DNA of 64,000 nucleotides, taken from an uncultured Candidatus Binatia bacterium (GTDB lineage: Bacteria > Desulfobacterota > Binatia > UBA9968 > JAJDTQ01). Below are positions 17,222 through 25,378 of the stretch, piece after piece. Both the position numbers and the translations under genes were made by a program. The stretch's first letter is position 1. The number at the start of each line of letters is the position of its first letter. The notes beneath the pieces were generated by a model that was given only the letters and a program-made list of their open reading frames with translations, did not search any database and had not been told where the DNA came from. The stretch is from the NCBI GenBank assembly GCA_958295985.1, contig OY282432.1, positions 3,195,001-3,259,000 of the forward strand, read 5' to 3'.

Positions 17222-18070
17222 TCAAGTGACGGCGAGCTCGCCGGCGGGGAGCCCGATGGCGGCCCGAGCCAGCCTGATCTGCTCTCGTGTGGTGATGACC
17301 CGGAATGACCGGGCGGTCTTGATGGCCCAGAACGTCTCTTCCTGGACCTCCCGGGTGGTGGCGTACTTCTTGAGGATGTCCAGCACGCCGCCGCCGTGAA
17401 GTTGATCCTTTGCCTGGTGGAGGCCGGCGTTCATCAGGGAGCCTTCCGGGATGCCGCAGAGCTTCTCCACCCGGTTGGCGCTCGCTGCCCAGGGGCCCTC
17501 GAACTCTCCCTTCTCGAGGTAGCCCCGCTTGACCGCCACCCGGATGCTCTCCAGGCCGCCCACCGCGGCATAACCGCCCTGCCACGTCAGCGTGCGGCTC
17601 AGGTTGTCCAGCGCGTGCATGCAGGCCATGAAGATCGGGGTGGGCTCGAAAGCCTCCGCCTCTTCGCGGGAGATGCCGAGCTGCCCGGAGTCGTAGTAGA
17701 GCACCTCGATGTGGCACATCCCGTCGGCGTCCGGATCGCTCACTTCCTCGTCCCAGCAGTCGTGCAGGATCTCGCGCCGGACGTCCTGGTACGGACACTT
17801 GGCGGCGATGTTCATCAGATAGCTGGGAAACATCTTGGCAAAGAAGCTGTGGTTCATCTGCCACACGCCGAAGTATCGCCTGGCCTTTTCGTGGTCGTTC
17901 AGGACCTCGTCGGGAAGCGGCGGGTGGTTCCGAAAGGCCCTCACGGCCTCGGCCTGGACCTGCAGGAACCGCGCTTCATACTCGTCCGGCGGAAGGGCCG
18001 CGGCGTCGGACTCCGAAGGGACGCGGAAGAACGTCTTGGTGGTAATGACATCCGTTTGGGTATCCGCCAT
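17222..18070 (-). CDS. Heme-oxygenase-like / PqqC-like iron-containing redox enzyme (HDO type)
   Basis: About 282 residues from ATG 18070 (codon 35 of a longer frame whose first part is unlikely to be coding). All-helical TenA/PqqC-like protein. A conserved WQMNHSFFAKMFPSYL region (near residue 70) and the HDCWDEE motif near 105 place His and Glu residues as expected for a metal-binding heme-oxygenase-like diiron enzyme. HIEVLYY and the MACMHALDNLS helix follow. Such proteins oxidise small molecules using O2. Divergent from, and ~200 bases apart from, Rieske oxygenase A, so likely functionally linked. A second, distinct family member is at 36004-36705. Confidence 0.7.
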   Translation of the reverse strand: MADTQTDVITTKTFFRVPSESDAAALPPDEYEARFLQVQAEAVRAFRNHPPLPDEVLNDHEKARRYFGVWQMNHSFFAKMFPSYLMNIAAKCPYQDVRREILHDCWDEEVSDPDADGMCHIEVLYYDSGQLGISREEAEAFEPTPIFMACMHALDNLSRTLTWQGGYAAVGGLESIRVAVKRGYLEKGEFEGPWAASANRVEKLCGIPEGSLMNAGLHQAKDQLHGGGVLDILKKYATTREVQEETFWAIKTARSFRVITTREQIRLARAAIGLPAGELAVT

Positions 18071-18269
18071 TTTACCGCTCCTCGATTCGAACCATACTGG
18101 TGCAAACGCCTGCACCGCCCGTATCAAAATGCCCGTAGCGTTGTCAACGACCGCTGGGAGGGGCCGGCACACTCTTTACTGCCCATGCGGGGATTGATAT
18201 ATCCGCTTTGCCAACCCGTTCGTCAGGCCCGGTGCGGCATCTCGCGCATGGTTGGCGAGGAGGATCATC

Positions 18270-19445
18270 ATGAGGAGCGCCCACGGTCTCAAGTTACCCG
18301 AGATAGACCCCGAACTCACTCGGGTGGGGCCGGGCACACCCTGTGGCGAGATGATGCGGCGGTACTGGCAGCCGGTGTGCCTGTCGGCCGACCTCACCGA
18401 CCTGCCCAGGCGCATCCGCATCCTCGGCGAGGACCTGGTGGCGTTCCGGGACGGGTGCGGACGCGCCGGGCTGCTGTTCTTCCGTTGCAGCCACCGGGGC
18501 ACGTCCCTGGAGTACGGGCGGGTGGAGCGGGACGGGTTGCGTTGCTGCTACCACGGCTGGCTCTACGACGTGGAGGGGCGCATTCTCGATATGCCGCTGG
18601 AACCTCCCGAAAGCACGGTGAAGGATCATCTTTGGCACCCCGCGTACCCGGTGCAGGAGTTCGGCGGACTGGTGTTCGCGTACATGGGACCGCTGGACGA
18701 AATGCCGCTCCTGCCCCGCTACGACGTGCTGCTGGCGGAGGGCGGCACGCTGACGGCTCGGTTCGGCCCTCGCGTGGGCGGAGCCCAGGACTGCAACTGG
18801 CTCCAGAGCGAGGAGAACCTCATGGACGCACTCCACGCGGTGTGGCTGCACACGGTCCACAGCGGAGCCCAGTTTCCCACTCAGGCCCATTCGACGCTGC
18901 CGGAACGCCTGGTCTACGAAGAGACCGACATCGGCATCCGCTTCGTCATGACCCGCCGACTGGAAGACGGGCGCTGGGCCGACGTCATCTGGGAGAACCT
19001 CATGCCGTTGAACGTGCACCTCACCTACACGGACGAGCCCGTGACCGAAAAGGTGAAGCAGGTGTCCTTCTGCGTTCCGGTGGACGATACCCATCAACTG
19101 GGGGCGACTATCCGGTGGCTGCCGGACGGCGCCGACCCTTCGGCCCTGTCGGGCCGCGAGAAGCTGGCTCCCGCGGGCCGGGGCCCCCGGGACTACGAGT
19201 ACAGCCAGCGCTATCCCGACGACAAGGAGGCCCAGGAGGGCCAGGGGGAGATCGTCGTCCACGCCATGGAGCACCACGTGAGTTCGGACGAAGGCGTGCT
19301 GCTCTTCCGCAAGATCCTCAAGACCGCCATCGACGACGTCAAGGCCGGGAGAGATCCCAAGGGGATCATCAGGGATCCCGACAAGGCCGCGTGTGTGACC
19401 ACCACCGCCGGCGCCGTGATACGCGAGGAGCGGGCCACCGCGTAA
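18270..19445 (+). CDS. Rieske 2Fe-2S aromatic-ring-hydroxylating oxygenase, large subunit (A)
   Basis: 391 residues, phthalate-4,5-dioxygenase-like. Rieske motifs: Cys73-x-His75 in CSHRGT and Cys93-x2-His region in CCYHGW (His95). The catalytic non-heme iron site lies in the MDALHAVWLHTVHSG segment near residue 190 (Asp bridge and two His). The start at ATG 18270 follows AGGAGG. No reductase is adjacent, so electrons probably come from a partner elsewhere. Nearly the same protein is encoded at 26505-27719 (oxygenase C), suggesting duplication. The next gene is a multi-rhodanese protein, 110 bases downstream. Confidence 0.92.
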   Translation: MRSAHGLKLPEIDPELTRVGPGTPCGEMMRRYWQPVCLSADLTDLPRRIRILGEDLVAFRDGCGRAGLLFFRCSHRGTSLEYGRVERDGLRCCYHGWLYDVEGRILDMPLEPPESTVKDHLWHPAYPVQEFGGLVFAYMGPLDEMPLLPRYDVLLAEGGTLTARFGPRVGGAQDCNWLQSEENLMDALHAVWLHTVHSGAQFPTQAHSTLPERLVYEETDIGIRFVMTRRLEDGRWADVIWENLMPLNVHLTYTDEPVTEKVKQVSFCVPVDDTHQLGATIRWLPDGADPSALSGREKLAPAGRGPRDYEYSQRYPDDKEAQEGQGEIVVHAMEHHVSSDEGVLLFRKILKTAIDDVKAGRDPKGIIRDPDKAACVTTTAGAVIREERATA

Positions 19446-19554
19446 CCCGACGGGCGGCTGCGCCCTCCGGCCCTGTCCGGCGCCGGGTGCCGGAGCCCCA
19501 AATGCGGCTCCGTTCACCGCGCGACGGACGTGACCTCGACAGAGGGAGACGGAC

Positions 19555-21162
19555 GTGAGCCATTCTTTCATCGATACTTCGACCCTACAGGCCCTGCTGG
19601 CCTCGGAAACCCTCTACGCCTGCATCGACGTGCGCGAACGCGGCGAATTTGCCAGGGCGCAGATCCCCGGGACCAGCCCGGTCAACCGCGGGGCGCTGGA
19701 AATCCGGCTGCCGGTGATGGCGCCGGACCGGCGTGTTCCCCTGGTGGCATGTTGCAACGACGGCCGCCGCAGCGAGCTCGCCGCAGAGACACTGACACGC
19801 ATGGGTTACACCGATGTCCGTGTCCTCTCGGGCGGCCTTGACGAGTGGCAGCGGCAGGGCTTGCCGGTGCGCTCCGGCTGGGGCGTCCACGGGAAGGAAT
19901 ACGGCGAACGGGTCGCCCACGACGACGCCGTCACCCACGTGAGCGCCCTTGAGCTGGCGCGCCGGCGCAACGCGGGTGAGGACGTGGTGGTGGTGGACGT
20001 ACGGTCGCGAGAGGAGTACCTGCGGGGACACGTGCCGGACACGTACCACATCCCCGGCGGCAATCTCCTGCTGGACGTGCCGCGGCTGCCGTTGGCGGAA
20101 GACACGACGCTGGTGGTGAGTTGCGCGGGCCGGACGCGCGGCATCCTGGGCGCAAAGATGCTGCACGACAACGGCTTCACGAACGTCTACGCCCTGGAGA
20201 ACGGCGTCATGGGGTGGTTCCTGGCCGGTGGCGACATCGCCTCCGGCCCGGGCAAAGAGGTGACCCGGGCGGCCTCGCCGTCCCGGTCGGCGCAGGTCCG
20301 GCAGGCCACCGACGCGCTCGCCGTGAAGGAACGCGTCCGCCGGTGCCCGCGCGACGCCTTCCGCGCCGTCTACGAGTCCGGCAAGGCATTCTACCTGCTG
20401 GACGTGCGGCTGCCCGAAGAATACGAAACGGGCCACATACCGCGCTCCATCCCGCTTCCGCTGGGGCAGATGGCACTGGTCCATGAGAACTTTCTCGCGG
20501 TGCGCGGGGCGCCCGTGTTCGTGGTCTCGGACGACGACCTGCGGCCGGTCTGGGCCGCCTCCCTGTTGCAGCATCTCGGCTTCCGCGACGTGGCGGTCCT
20601 CGACGGCGGCCTCCGGGGATGGGGCGACACCGGCCTCGCGCTGGAGCAGGGGGTTCCCGAGCCCGCGGTTTTCGGGTTGGAGAAAGCCCGAGCCCGCGCG
20701 ACCGTCATCGACGCGCCGGTGCTCCAGGCGCATCTCGAGTCGTCGTCCCCTGCGCTGGACGTTCGCAGCATCGGGGAATACGGTTTCGCCCACGTTCCGG
20801 GCGCCCGATGGCTTCCCCGCGGCCGCCTGGAACTGGACATCCGGAACGTGGCGCCGGAAAAGACCGCTCCGCTGGTTGTGATATGCGACAACGGTATCCG
20901 GTCCACGCTCGCGGCCGAGACGCTGCGGCAACTGGGCTACGCCGGCGTCCGGGTGCTCGAAGGCGGAACCCGGGCGTGGGAAAGCGGCGGCCGTGCGCTG
21001 GAAGACGGCTTGGCGGGGACCGGCGTCTCCACCGAGGATGCACAAGCCGACTTCGGCCACAGCGTCTGGAGCGGCGCCCTGGGAAAAACCCACCACGACA
21101 TGGAGCGATACCTTTCCTGGGAGATCGCTCTCGTCAAAGACCGGCCGCCCGCGCGGTCATGA
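19555..21162 (+). CDS. Four-domain rhodanese-like protein with one inactive domain
   Basis: 535 residues made of four rhodanese modules in tandem. Domain 1 has the active loop CNDGRRS with Cys67. Domain 2 has Cys190 in SCAGRTRG. Domain 3 has Ser325 (SDDDLRP) where the Cys should be. Domain 4 has Cys444 in CDNGIRS. Each module carries its D-V/I-R-x-x-x-E-[YF] CH2A motif. Rhodaneses move sulfane sulfur to thiol or cyanide acceptors. The start is GTG 19555 behind GAGGGAG. It follows the Rieske oxygenase, suggesting a role in iron-sulfur supply or sulfur handling (inference). Confidence 0.9.
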   Translation: MSHSFIDTSTLQALLASETLYACIDVRERGEFARAQIPGTSPVNRGALEIRLPVMAPDRRVPLVACCNDGRRSELAAETLTRMGYTDVRVLSGGLDEWQRQGLPVRSGWGVHGKEYGERVAHDDAVTHVSALELARRRNAGEDVVVVDVRSREEYLRGHVPDTYHIPGGNLLLDVPRLPLAEDTTLVVSCAGRTRGILGAKMLHDNGFTNVYALENGVMGWFLAGGDIASGPGKEVTRAASPSRSAQVRQATDALAVKERVRRCPRDAFRAVYESGKAFYLLDVRLPEEYETGHIPRSIPLPLGQMALVHENFLAVRGAPVFVVSDDDLRPVWAASLLQHLGFRDVAVLDGGLRGWGDTGLALEQGVPEPAVFGLEKARARATVIDAPVLQAHLESSSPALDVRSIGEYGFAHVPGARWLPRGRLELDIRNVAPEKTAPLVVICDNGIRSTLAAETLRQLGYAGVRVLEGGTRAWESGGRALEDGLAGTGVSTEDAQADFGHSVWSGALGKTHHDMERYLSWEIALVKDRPPARS

Positions 21163-21378
21163 AACAATCCGCCGATACCCCGGAATCGTCATCGTTTTCG
21201 TGTGGCCCTTGAAGGCCGTGGTGATTCCGGGCGGACCCGGTTGGAAACCATATTTCCCATATTTTCCTTTCATTTTCAGTTCCTTATCCAAAACATCCCT
21301 TCCGGTTGCCCGCGGTTGACGGACGGCCGGGCACGGTTGCATACTACCCTTGCGTGTGGGGACGGTGAGGGTAAAGCA

Positions 21379-21539
21379 ATGGCCGGAAAGCTCACCGCCG
21401 CCTTCGTCGAGAGCGCCCGCCACAGTGGACGCACCGGGCGGCCCGAGAAGCATTACGACGTGCACGGACTGCCAGGCAGTTCGTCCAGCGCCTCGTCGTC
21501 GCCGGCAAGAGGAGCGTTTACGGGCTTGGAGGATACCCC
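21379..21539 (+). pseudogene. Frameshifted N-terminal fragment of a tyrosine integrase (DUF4102 arm-binding domain)
   Basis: Starting at ATG 21379, one frame reads MAGKLTAAFVESA, then GRPEKHYDVHGL. After a one-base frame change it continues QFVQRLVVAGKRSVYGLGGYP. This is the arm-binding N-terminus of phage/ICE tyrosine recombinases (typically ...YxDxxGLxLRV...KxWVxRxxxxGKRRxxGLGxYP). The segment between GL and QF has been lost, and the catalytic domain is absent. It is a relic of a mobile element, and supports the reading of 21.2-22.9 kb as a region of decayed transferred DNA. Confidence 0.7.
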
Positions 21540-21555
21540 ATCAGGAGAGGAACGA

Positions 21556-21975
21556 ATGGGTGAGATATCGGCTTTGGTGGAACTGGAAAACACCGCCGAC
21601 CGCAACATCGCCAACGAAGGGTTGCGCGACGCATCCACGATTCGCCGCACGACGGTGGAGGGCGTGGTGGATACCGGCGCCGTCATGCTCGTTTTGCCGG
21701 AGAACGTCGTCGGTCGGCTAGGTCTTCAGCGGCAGCGCGAGGTGGTCGTGAGTTACGCGGACGAACGCAAGGAGACCCGCCCGGTGGCAGGGCCGGTGAC
21801 GGTCCACATTGGCAACCGCTTCATGATCACGGAATGCGTCGTCGGTCCGCCGCTCAGCGAGCCGCTAATCGGCCAGATCGTGCTTGAAGCGTTGGACCTG
21901 ATAGCCGACTGCACCAACCGCACGATTGCGCCGCGCCCAGAGTCGCCGGACAATCCCCTGCTGAAGTTGAAGTAA
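21556..21975 (+). CDS. Retropepsin-like aspartic protease family protein
   Basis: 139 residues, clan AA aspartic protease fold. The catalytic VDTGAVMLVLP motif is near residue 38, and the flap region and a final LIGQIVLEALDL strand match the family's second hydrophobic-hydrophobic-Gly element. The start ATG follows GGAGAGG. The function of such small bacterial proteins is unknown. A second one (35083-35526) lies in the window. It directly follows the integrase relic, so it may be passenger DNA of that element. Confidence 0.75.
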   Translation: MGEISALVELENTADRNIANEGLRDASTIRRTTVEGVVDTGAVMLVLPENVVGRLGLQRQREVVVSYADERKETRPVAGPVTVHIGNRFMITECVVGPPLSEPLIGQIVLEALDLIADCTNRTIAPRPESPDNPLLKLK

Positions 21976-22068
21976 TGCCAAAAGCGACAGCACGGGCTTC
22001 CCGGATTTCATCGCCAAGTCCGACATCGGTCTTGCACGCTTCGCTGGCTGATGTATGGGGTTGGCCTC

Positions 22069-22584
22069 ATGAAGAACGGCACGAAGCGGTGGCTTTACTT
22101 GCTGGCGGGTTCCGCCCTCTCTGCGAAGGAAATCAAGGACATGTGCGTTTGGCTTGCCAACGATGCGCCGGACGACATCGTGGCATCCGTGATGCAGTTG
22201 CGGCGCCAAGAACTGACGCTGTGGCCTGTCGCAGAAGGCGAGGCAAGGGCCGCAGCGTCGAAAGGTCGTCCTGCGAACTCTGATGCAGACTACGACGCGG
22301 CGGCTGAGATTGTGTTCATTCTAAGGACCGAATCTCACTTGACTGCACGCGAGGCGGCAGAACGGCTTGCCGCGGAGTTGGAGAGCGAGATGCGCCTTGG
22401 GTCCGAAGGGGACGACGTCACTTGCAACATTCCGGCCTACTCGAAGGAGTCCTTCCGAGCCTACGTTGGCAAGCTGCTCAAACACACGTCACCGCAGATG
22501 TTGCTCCATCTCGCGCATCGCATTAGGGACAGTGTTGTTGAAAGGCAGACATCGGCTTGGCCGCTACGGGCCAGCGCGAGCTAA
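22069..22584 (+). CDS. Hypothetical protein
   Basis: 171 residues; not recognised. It starts MKNGTKRWLYLLAG; the start is chosen for GGGG 5-10 bases upstream over an in-frame ATG at 22051. It is helical, with a charged middle rich in Ala/Glu (TAREAAERLAAELESEMRL) and a YSKESFRAYVGKLLKH segment near residue 135. No signal peptide or membrane helix. GC is lower than in surrounding genes. It sits 93 bases after the retropepsin-like gene in the probable scrap zone, so it may be acquired DNA. Confidence 0.55.
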   Translation: MKNGTKRWLYLLAGSALSAKEIKDMCVWLANDAPDDIVASVMQLRRQELTLWPVAEGEARAAASKGRPANSDADYDAAAEIVFILRTESHLTAREAAERLAAELESEMRLGSEGDDVTCNIPAYSKESFRAYVGKLLKHTSPQMLLHLAHRIRDSVVERQTSAWPLRASAS

Positions 22585-22682
22585 GCAGTGTCGCTAATAT
22601 AGTATTGAGTAAGTCGCTGCCGCCAGCCTCGCCCGGGCGCGTTCGACCTTATCGAGGATCTCTTCAAGGCGGGACGGAAGAC

Positions 22683-22810
22683 TGGAGCGTAGGTCGGGCG
22701 GTGCGGCTGGAACCGGCCTCGGGACTGGGGCTGTCGTTGCGCCTGGCGCCCTCGTATGGGTACACCGCAAGCGGCCTCTCACGGCTGTGGGAGCACGGCG
22801 TGGCAGGGAG
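22683..22810 (+). pseudogene. Remnant of an autotransporter-like beta-barrel domain
   Basis: One plus-strand frame reads AVRLEPASGLGLSLRLAPSYG followed by ASGLSRLWEHG. This resembles the repeated beta-barrel C-terminal region of large autotransporter-type proteins (RGLSLSLxPSxGAAxSGxxRLW). There is no start, no upstream passenger and no downstream barrel strands, so it is a fragment. The rest of the 286-base gap 22585-22870 holds nothing else. Confidence 0.4.
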
Positions 22811-22870
22811 CGGCGCCGGGGTCACCGGAGCCGGAACCACCGGCGCATCCCCGACCGCGCCGTTGGACAA

Positions 22871-23383
22871 TCAGGGCATCCTGCCCGGCAGATGATGAAA
22901 CATGTAGCCTCCTACGAGGCCCACCACCGGCGGCAGCGCCAGACTCGCCACGAAACGGACCAGGGATATTTCAAGCCCCAGTATGGGAACCTCCCAGATG
23001 ATGAGCCGGTGGACCCCGAGCAGGGACCACGCCGTCAGATAGGCGATGATGGGGCCGGCGCCGGCGCCGGAGTTGAGCAACGAAGCGACGATGGGAAAGT
23101 GCATGAACGGGCCGCCCGGAGTGAAGGTGCCGGCCGCGGTGCCGATCAAGAGCCCGCGCATGCCGGAGCCCTCCCCGATCCACTGGGATACCAGGTCCGC
23201 GGGTATGACGACCTGGATCAACCCCGCCACCGCGAAAGCGAAGATCATCTTCGGCAGCGTCGCCAGCAACAACTGGCCGCCGCTCGACAGACCGTCCAGC
23301 GCCCTCTGCATGCCGTGGCTATGAAGCACGAATACGCCGAAAACGGCGGCAGCCGTGAACATGAACCAAAAGCCGGCGTCCAT
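22871..23383 (-). CDS. Small permease-like integral membrane protein (ArsP/DUF318-like, half-length)
   Basis: 170 residues, about half the length of ArsP/UPF0718 permeases, with four or five hydrophobic segments. A helix at residues ~5-20, a LLLATLPKMIFAFAVAGLI helix, then the GEGSGMRGLLIG loop and a TPGGPFMHFPIVASLL segment resemble the C-terminal half of those permeases (where the motif is a G-T-P-type re-entrant loop). The start at 23383 has GGGGAGG upstream; 23434 is an alternative. It is divergent from Rieske oxygenase B, 188 bases apart. Substrate unknown. Confidence 0.65.
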   Translation of the reverse strand: MDAGFWFMFTAAAVFGVFVLHSHGMQRALDGLSSGGQLLLATLPKMIFAFAVAGLIQVVIPADLVSQWIGEGSGMRGLLIGTAAGTFTPGGPFMHFPIVASLLNSGAGAGPIIAYLTAWSLLGVHRLIIWEVPILGLEISLVRFVASLALPPVVGLVGGYMFHHLPGRMP

Positions 23384-23570
23384 ACCGAGCCTCCCCTTCT
23401 TGCGCGGTTTCTTGTGGATGCTGCGCTGTACCATCACGGGTTCGAATGCGTCGGACCGAAGCCTCGGAATACATCGACGGGTCCGGGAAACTTGACACAA
23501 ACGGGACAGCGATTGTAGTCATACATCGTGCCGTGCCGCCGGGCACGAAGACACCTGACGAGGACGCAAC

Positions 23571-24875
23571 ATGTTGAGCAAAGAGGACAACGAGGTTCTG
23601 ACCCGGGTCGGCCCTGGAACACCCATGGGCGAGTTGATGCGGCGCTACTGGGTGCCGGTAGTCCTGTCGAATGAGCTCCAGGCGGGAGGGCGGACCAAAC
23701 GGGTCCGGGTACTGGGCGAGAGCATGGTGGCCTTTCGGACTTCCCGGGGCGAGGCCGGTCTGCTGGGTGAGTACTGCTCCCATCGGCGGGTGTCGCTCTA
23801 TTTCGGCCGGGTGGAACGGGACGGCCTTCGGTGCTGTTACCACGGGTGGAAGTACGGGCTTGACGGGCGTTGCCTGGAAATGCCCAACGAAGCGCCGGAA
23901 ACCGACTTCAAACACGCCGTGAGGCATCCCGCCTACCCCTGCCGGGAGCACGGCGGGCTGGTCTGGGCGTTCATGGGCGATCCGGCGAAGTTGACCGGGC
24001 TGCCGGACTTCGAATGGCTGAACTTGCCGGACAACCAGCGGTTCATCTCCAAGTATTACCAGCACAGCAACTACTTCCAGGCCATGGAAGGCGGCATCGA
24101 TTCGAGCCACATCTCGTTCCTGCACGCCCCCCTGGACACGGCCGACCAGACCTCCCTCGATAACATCGAGAAGGCGGGGTTCGGCGTGGACACCGCGGTG
24201 GGAACCTCGGACCGCAGCCCCCGGTTCGAGGTGGTGGACACCGACTACGGGGTCATGATCGGCGCCCGCCGAAATATCGAGGACAACCGCTACTACTGGC
24301 GCATCACGCAGTTCATCATGCCCTTCTACACCATGCCGCCGCCCCAGGATGAGGACCCGATCCTCCATTCCCACGCATGGGTTCCGGCGGACGACGAGCA
24401 CCTGATCAACTGGACCATCACGTGGCACCCGACACGCCCGCTGAAGGAGGAAGAGCTGGTGTCCCTGAATACCGGTTTCAGCGCCCACATCACGGACTAC
24501 GGACCGCCCGTCAACGGACCTTACGGGGACATCCGGCCCGCCGCGGGCCCGTCCGGCGACTACGGCATGGATTGGGAGGCCCACCGGACGCGCATGTTCT
24601 GCGGCATACCCGGTTTCGGCATGCAGGACCGCGCCATGACCGAAAGCCAGGGCCCGATCTACGACCGTACCCTCGAACGCCTGGGCACCAGCGACTCCGC
24701 CATCATCCGGGTGCGCAAATGCCTCATCGACTCCGCCAGGATGATGCGGGAGGAGCAGACCGAGCCGCCGGGACTGGATCCCGCGCTCCACCGCATCCGC
24801 GCCGCTTCCGTCCGCTTACCCAAGGAAGCGGCGTGGGTCGAAGCAGTGAAGGATCAGGTCAACATTGCGCCGTAA
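23571..24875 (+). CDS. Rieske 2Fe-2S aromatic-ring-hydroxylating oxygenase, large subunit (B)
   Basis: 434 residues, phthalate-dioxygenase-like. Rieske ligands are Cys69-His71 (CSHRR) and Cys88/89-His91 (CCYHGW). The catalytic iron region is GGIDSSHISFLH near residue 178 (Asp and two His). It is more distant from oxygenases A and C than those two are from each other. No reductase or small subunit is adjacent. It heads an operon with a GlcG/HbpS-like protein and a short-chain dehydrogenase, a set that could oxygenate then dehydrogenate an aromatic substrate (inference). Confidence 0.92.
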   Translation: MLSKEDNEVLTRVGPGTPMGELMRRYWVPVVLSNELQAGGRTKRVRVLGESMVAFRTSRGEAGLLGEYCSHRRVSLYFGRVERDGLRCCYHGWKYGLDGRCLEMPNEAPETDFKHAVRHPAYPCREHGGLVWAFMGDPAKLTGLPDFEWLNLPDNQRFISKYYQHSNYFQAMEGGIDSSHISFLHAPLDTADQTSLDNIEKAGFGVDTAVGTSDRSPRFEVVDTDYGVMIGARRNIEDNRYYWRITQFIMPFYTMPPPQDEDPILHSHAWVPADDEHLINWTITWHPTRPLKEEELVSLNTGFSAHITDYGPPVNGPYGDIRPAAGPSGDYGMDWEAHRTRMFCGIPGFGMQDRAMTESQGPIYDRTLERLGTSDSAIIRVRKCLIDSARMMREEQTEPPGLDPALHRIRAASVRLPKEAAWVEAVKDQVNIAP

Positions 24876-24912
24876 GCGGGCGTATTCATTGCATAATGAG
24901 GAGGATCACACG

Positions 24913-25371
24913 TTGAGTTTTGGAATGAAACAGGCAAGGGCGCTGGTGGATGCAGGCATCCACGCGGCGGAGGAAAAAGGTTATCAGGTCACGGTGACGG
25001 TGGTGGACGGCAGCGGCAACTTCATGTGGGCGGGGCGCATGGACGGAACCAAATTCGTGGCGCCGGACATCGCCCGGGCCAAAGCCTACACCGCAGCCGC
25101 TTTCCGGCAGAGCACCGCGGTCCTGGAGGAGAAGGCAAACCCGAAACCGGTCTTCTACACCGGGGTCCAGGTGGTGCACGACGGGCGCATCGCCATCGGC
25201 CAGGGGGGGCTGCCCATCTGGGTCGGCGACGAGGTGGTGGGAGGCATCGGCGTGAGCGGCGCCGCGCCCCAGGAAGACGAGGAAGTGGCGGCCGCGGCAC
25301 TGGCGGTCGAGGGCTATACCGTCCCTGCGGCCGACGTGGCCACGCGGGCGGCCATGGGGCACTCAAGGTAG
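24913..25371 (+). CDS. GlcG/HbpS family protein (DUF336)
   Basis: 152 residues. The TTG at 24913 is chosen because AGGAGG lies 8 bases before it; the first ATG (24926) is too far. The family's two-part core is visible: VTVTVVDGSGNFMWAGRMDG, then a helix with AYTAAAFRQST, and a C-terminal GGLPIWVGDEVVGGIGVSGA strand pair. Some members bind heme or cobalamin; many are found beside oxidoreductases. It is placed between Rieske oxygenase B and an SDR on one transcript. Confidence 0.87.
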   Translation: MSFGMKQARALVDAGIHAAEEKGYQVTVTVVDGSGNFMWAGRMDGTKFVAPDIARAKAYTAAAFRQSTAVLEEKANPKPVFYTGVQVVHDGRIAIGQGGLPIWVGDEVVGGIGVSGAAPQEDEEVAAAALAVEGYTVPAADVATRAAMGHSR

Positions 25372-25378
25372 CCGAAGC

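Noticed and set aside
21157-21465. Minus-strand ORF of ~100 codons with a KGKYGKYGFQPGPPG segment between the rhodanese and the integrase relic
   Set aside because: A 38-residue end has a ribosome-binding-like AAGGAA, and its last residues vaguely recall HicA, but no RNA-binding core or partner antitoxin is present. Most of the ORF overlaps the integrase relic antisense.
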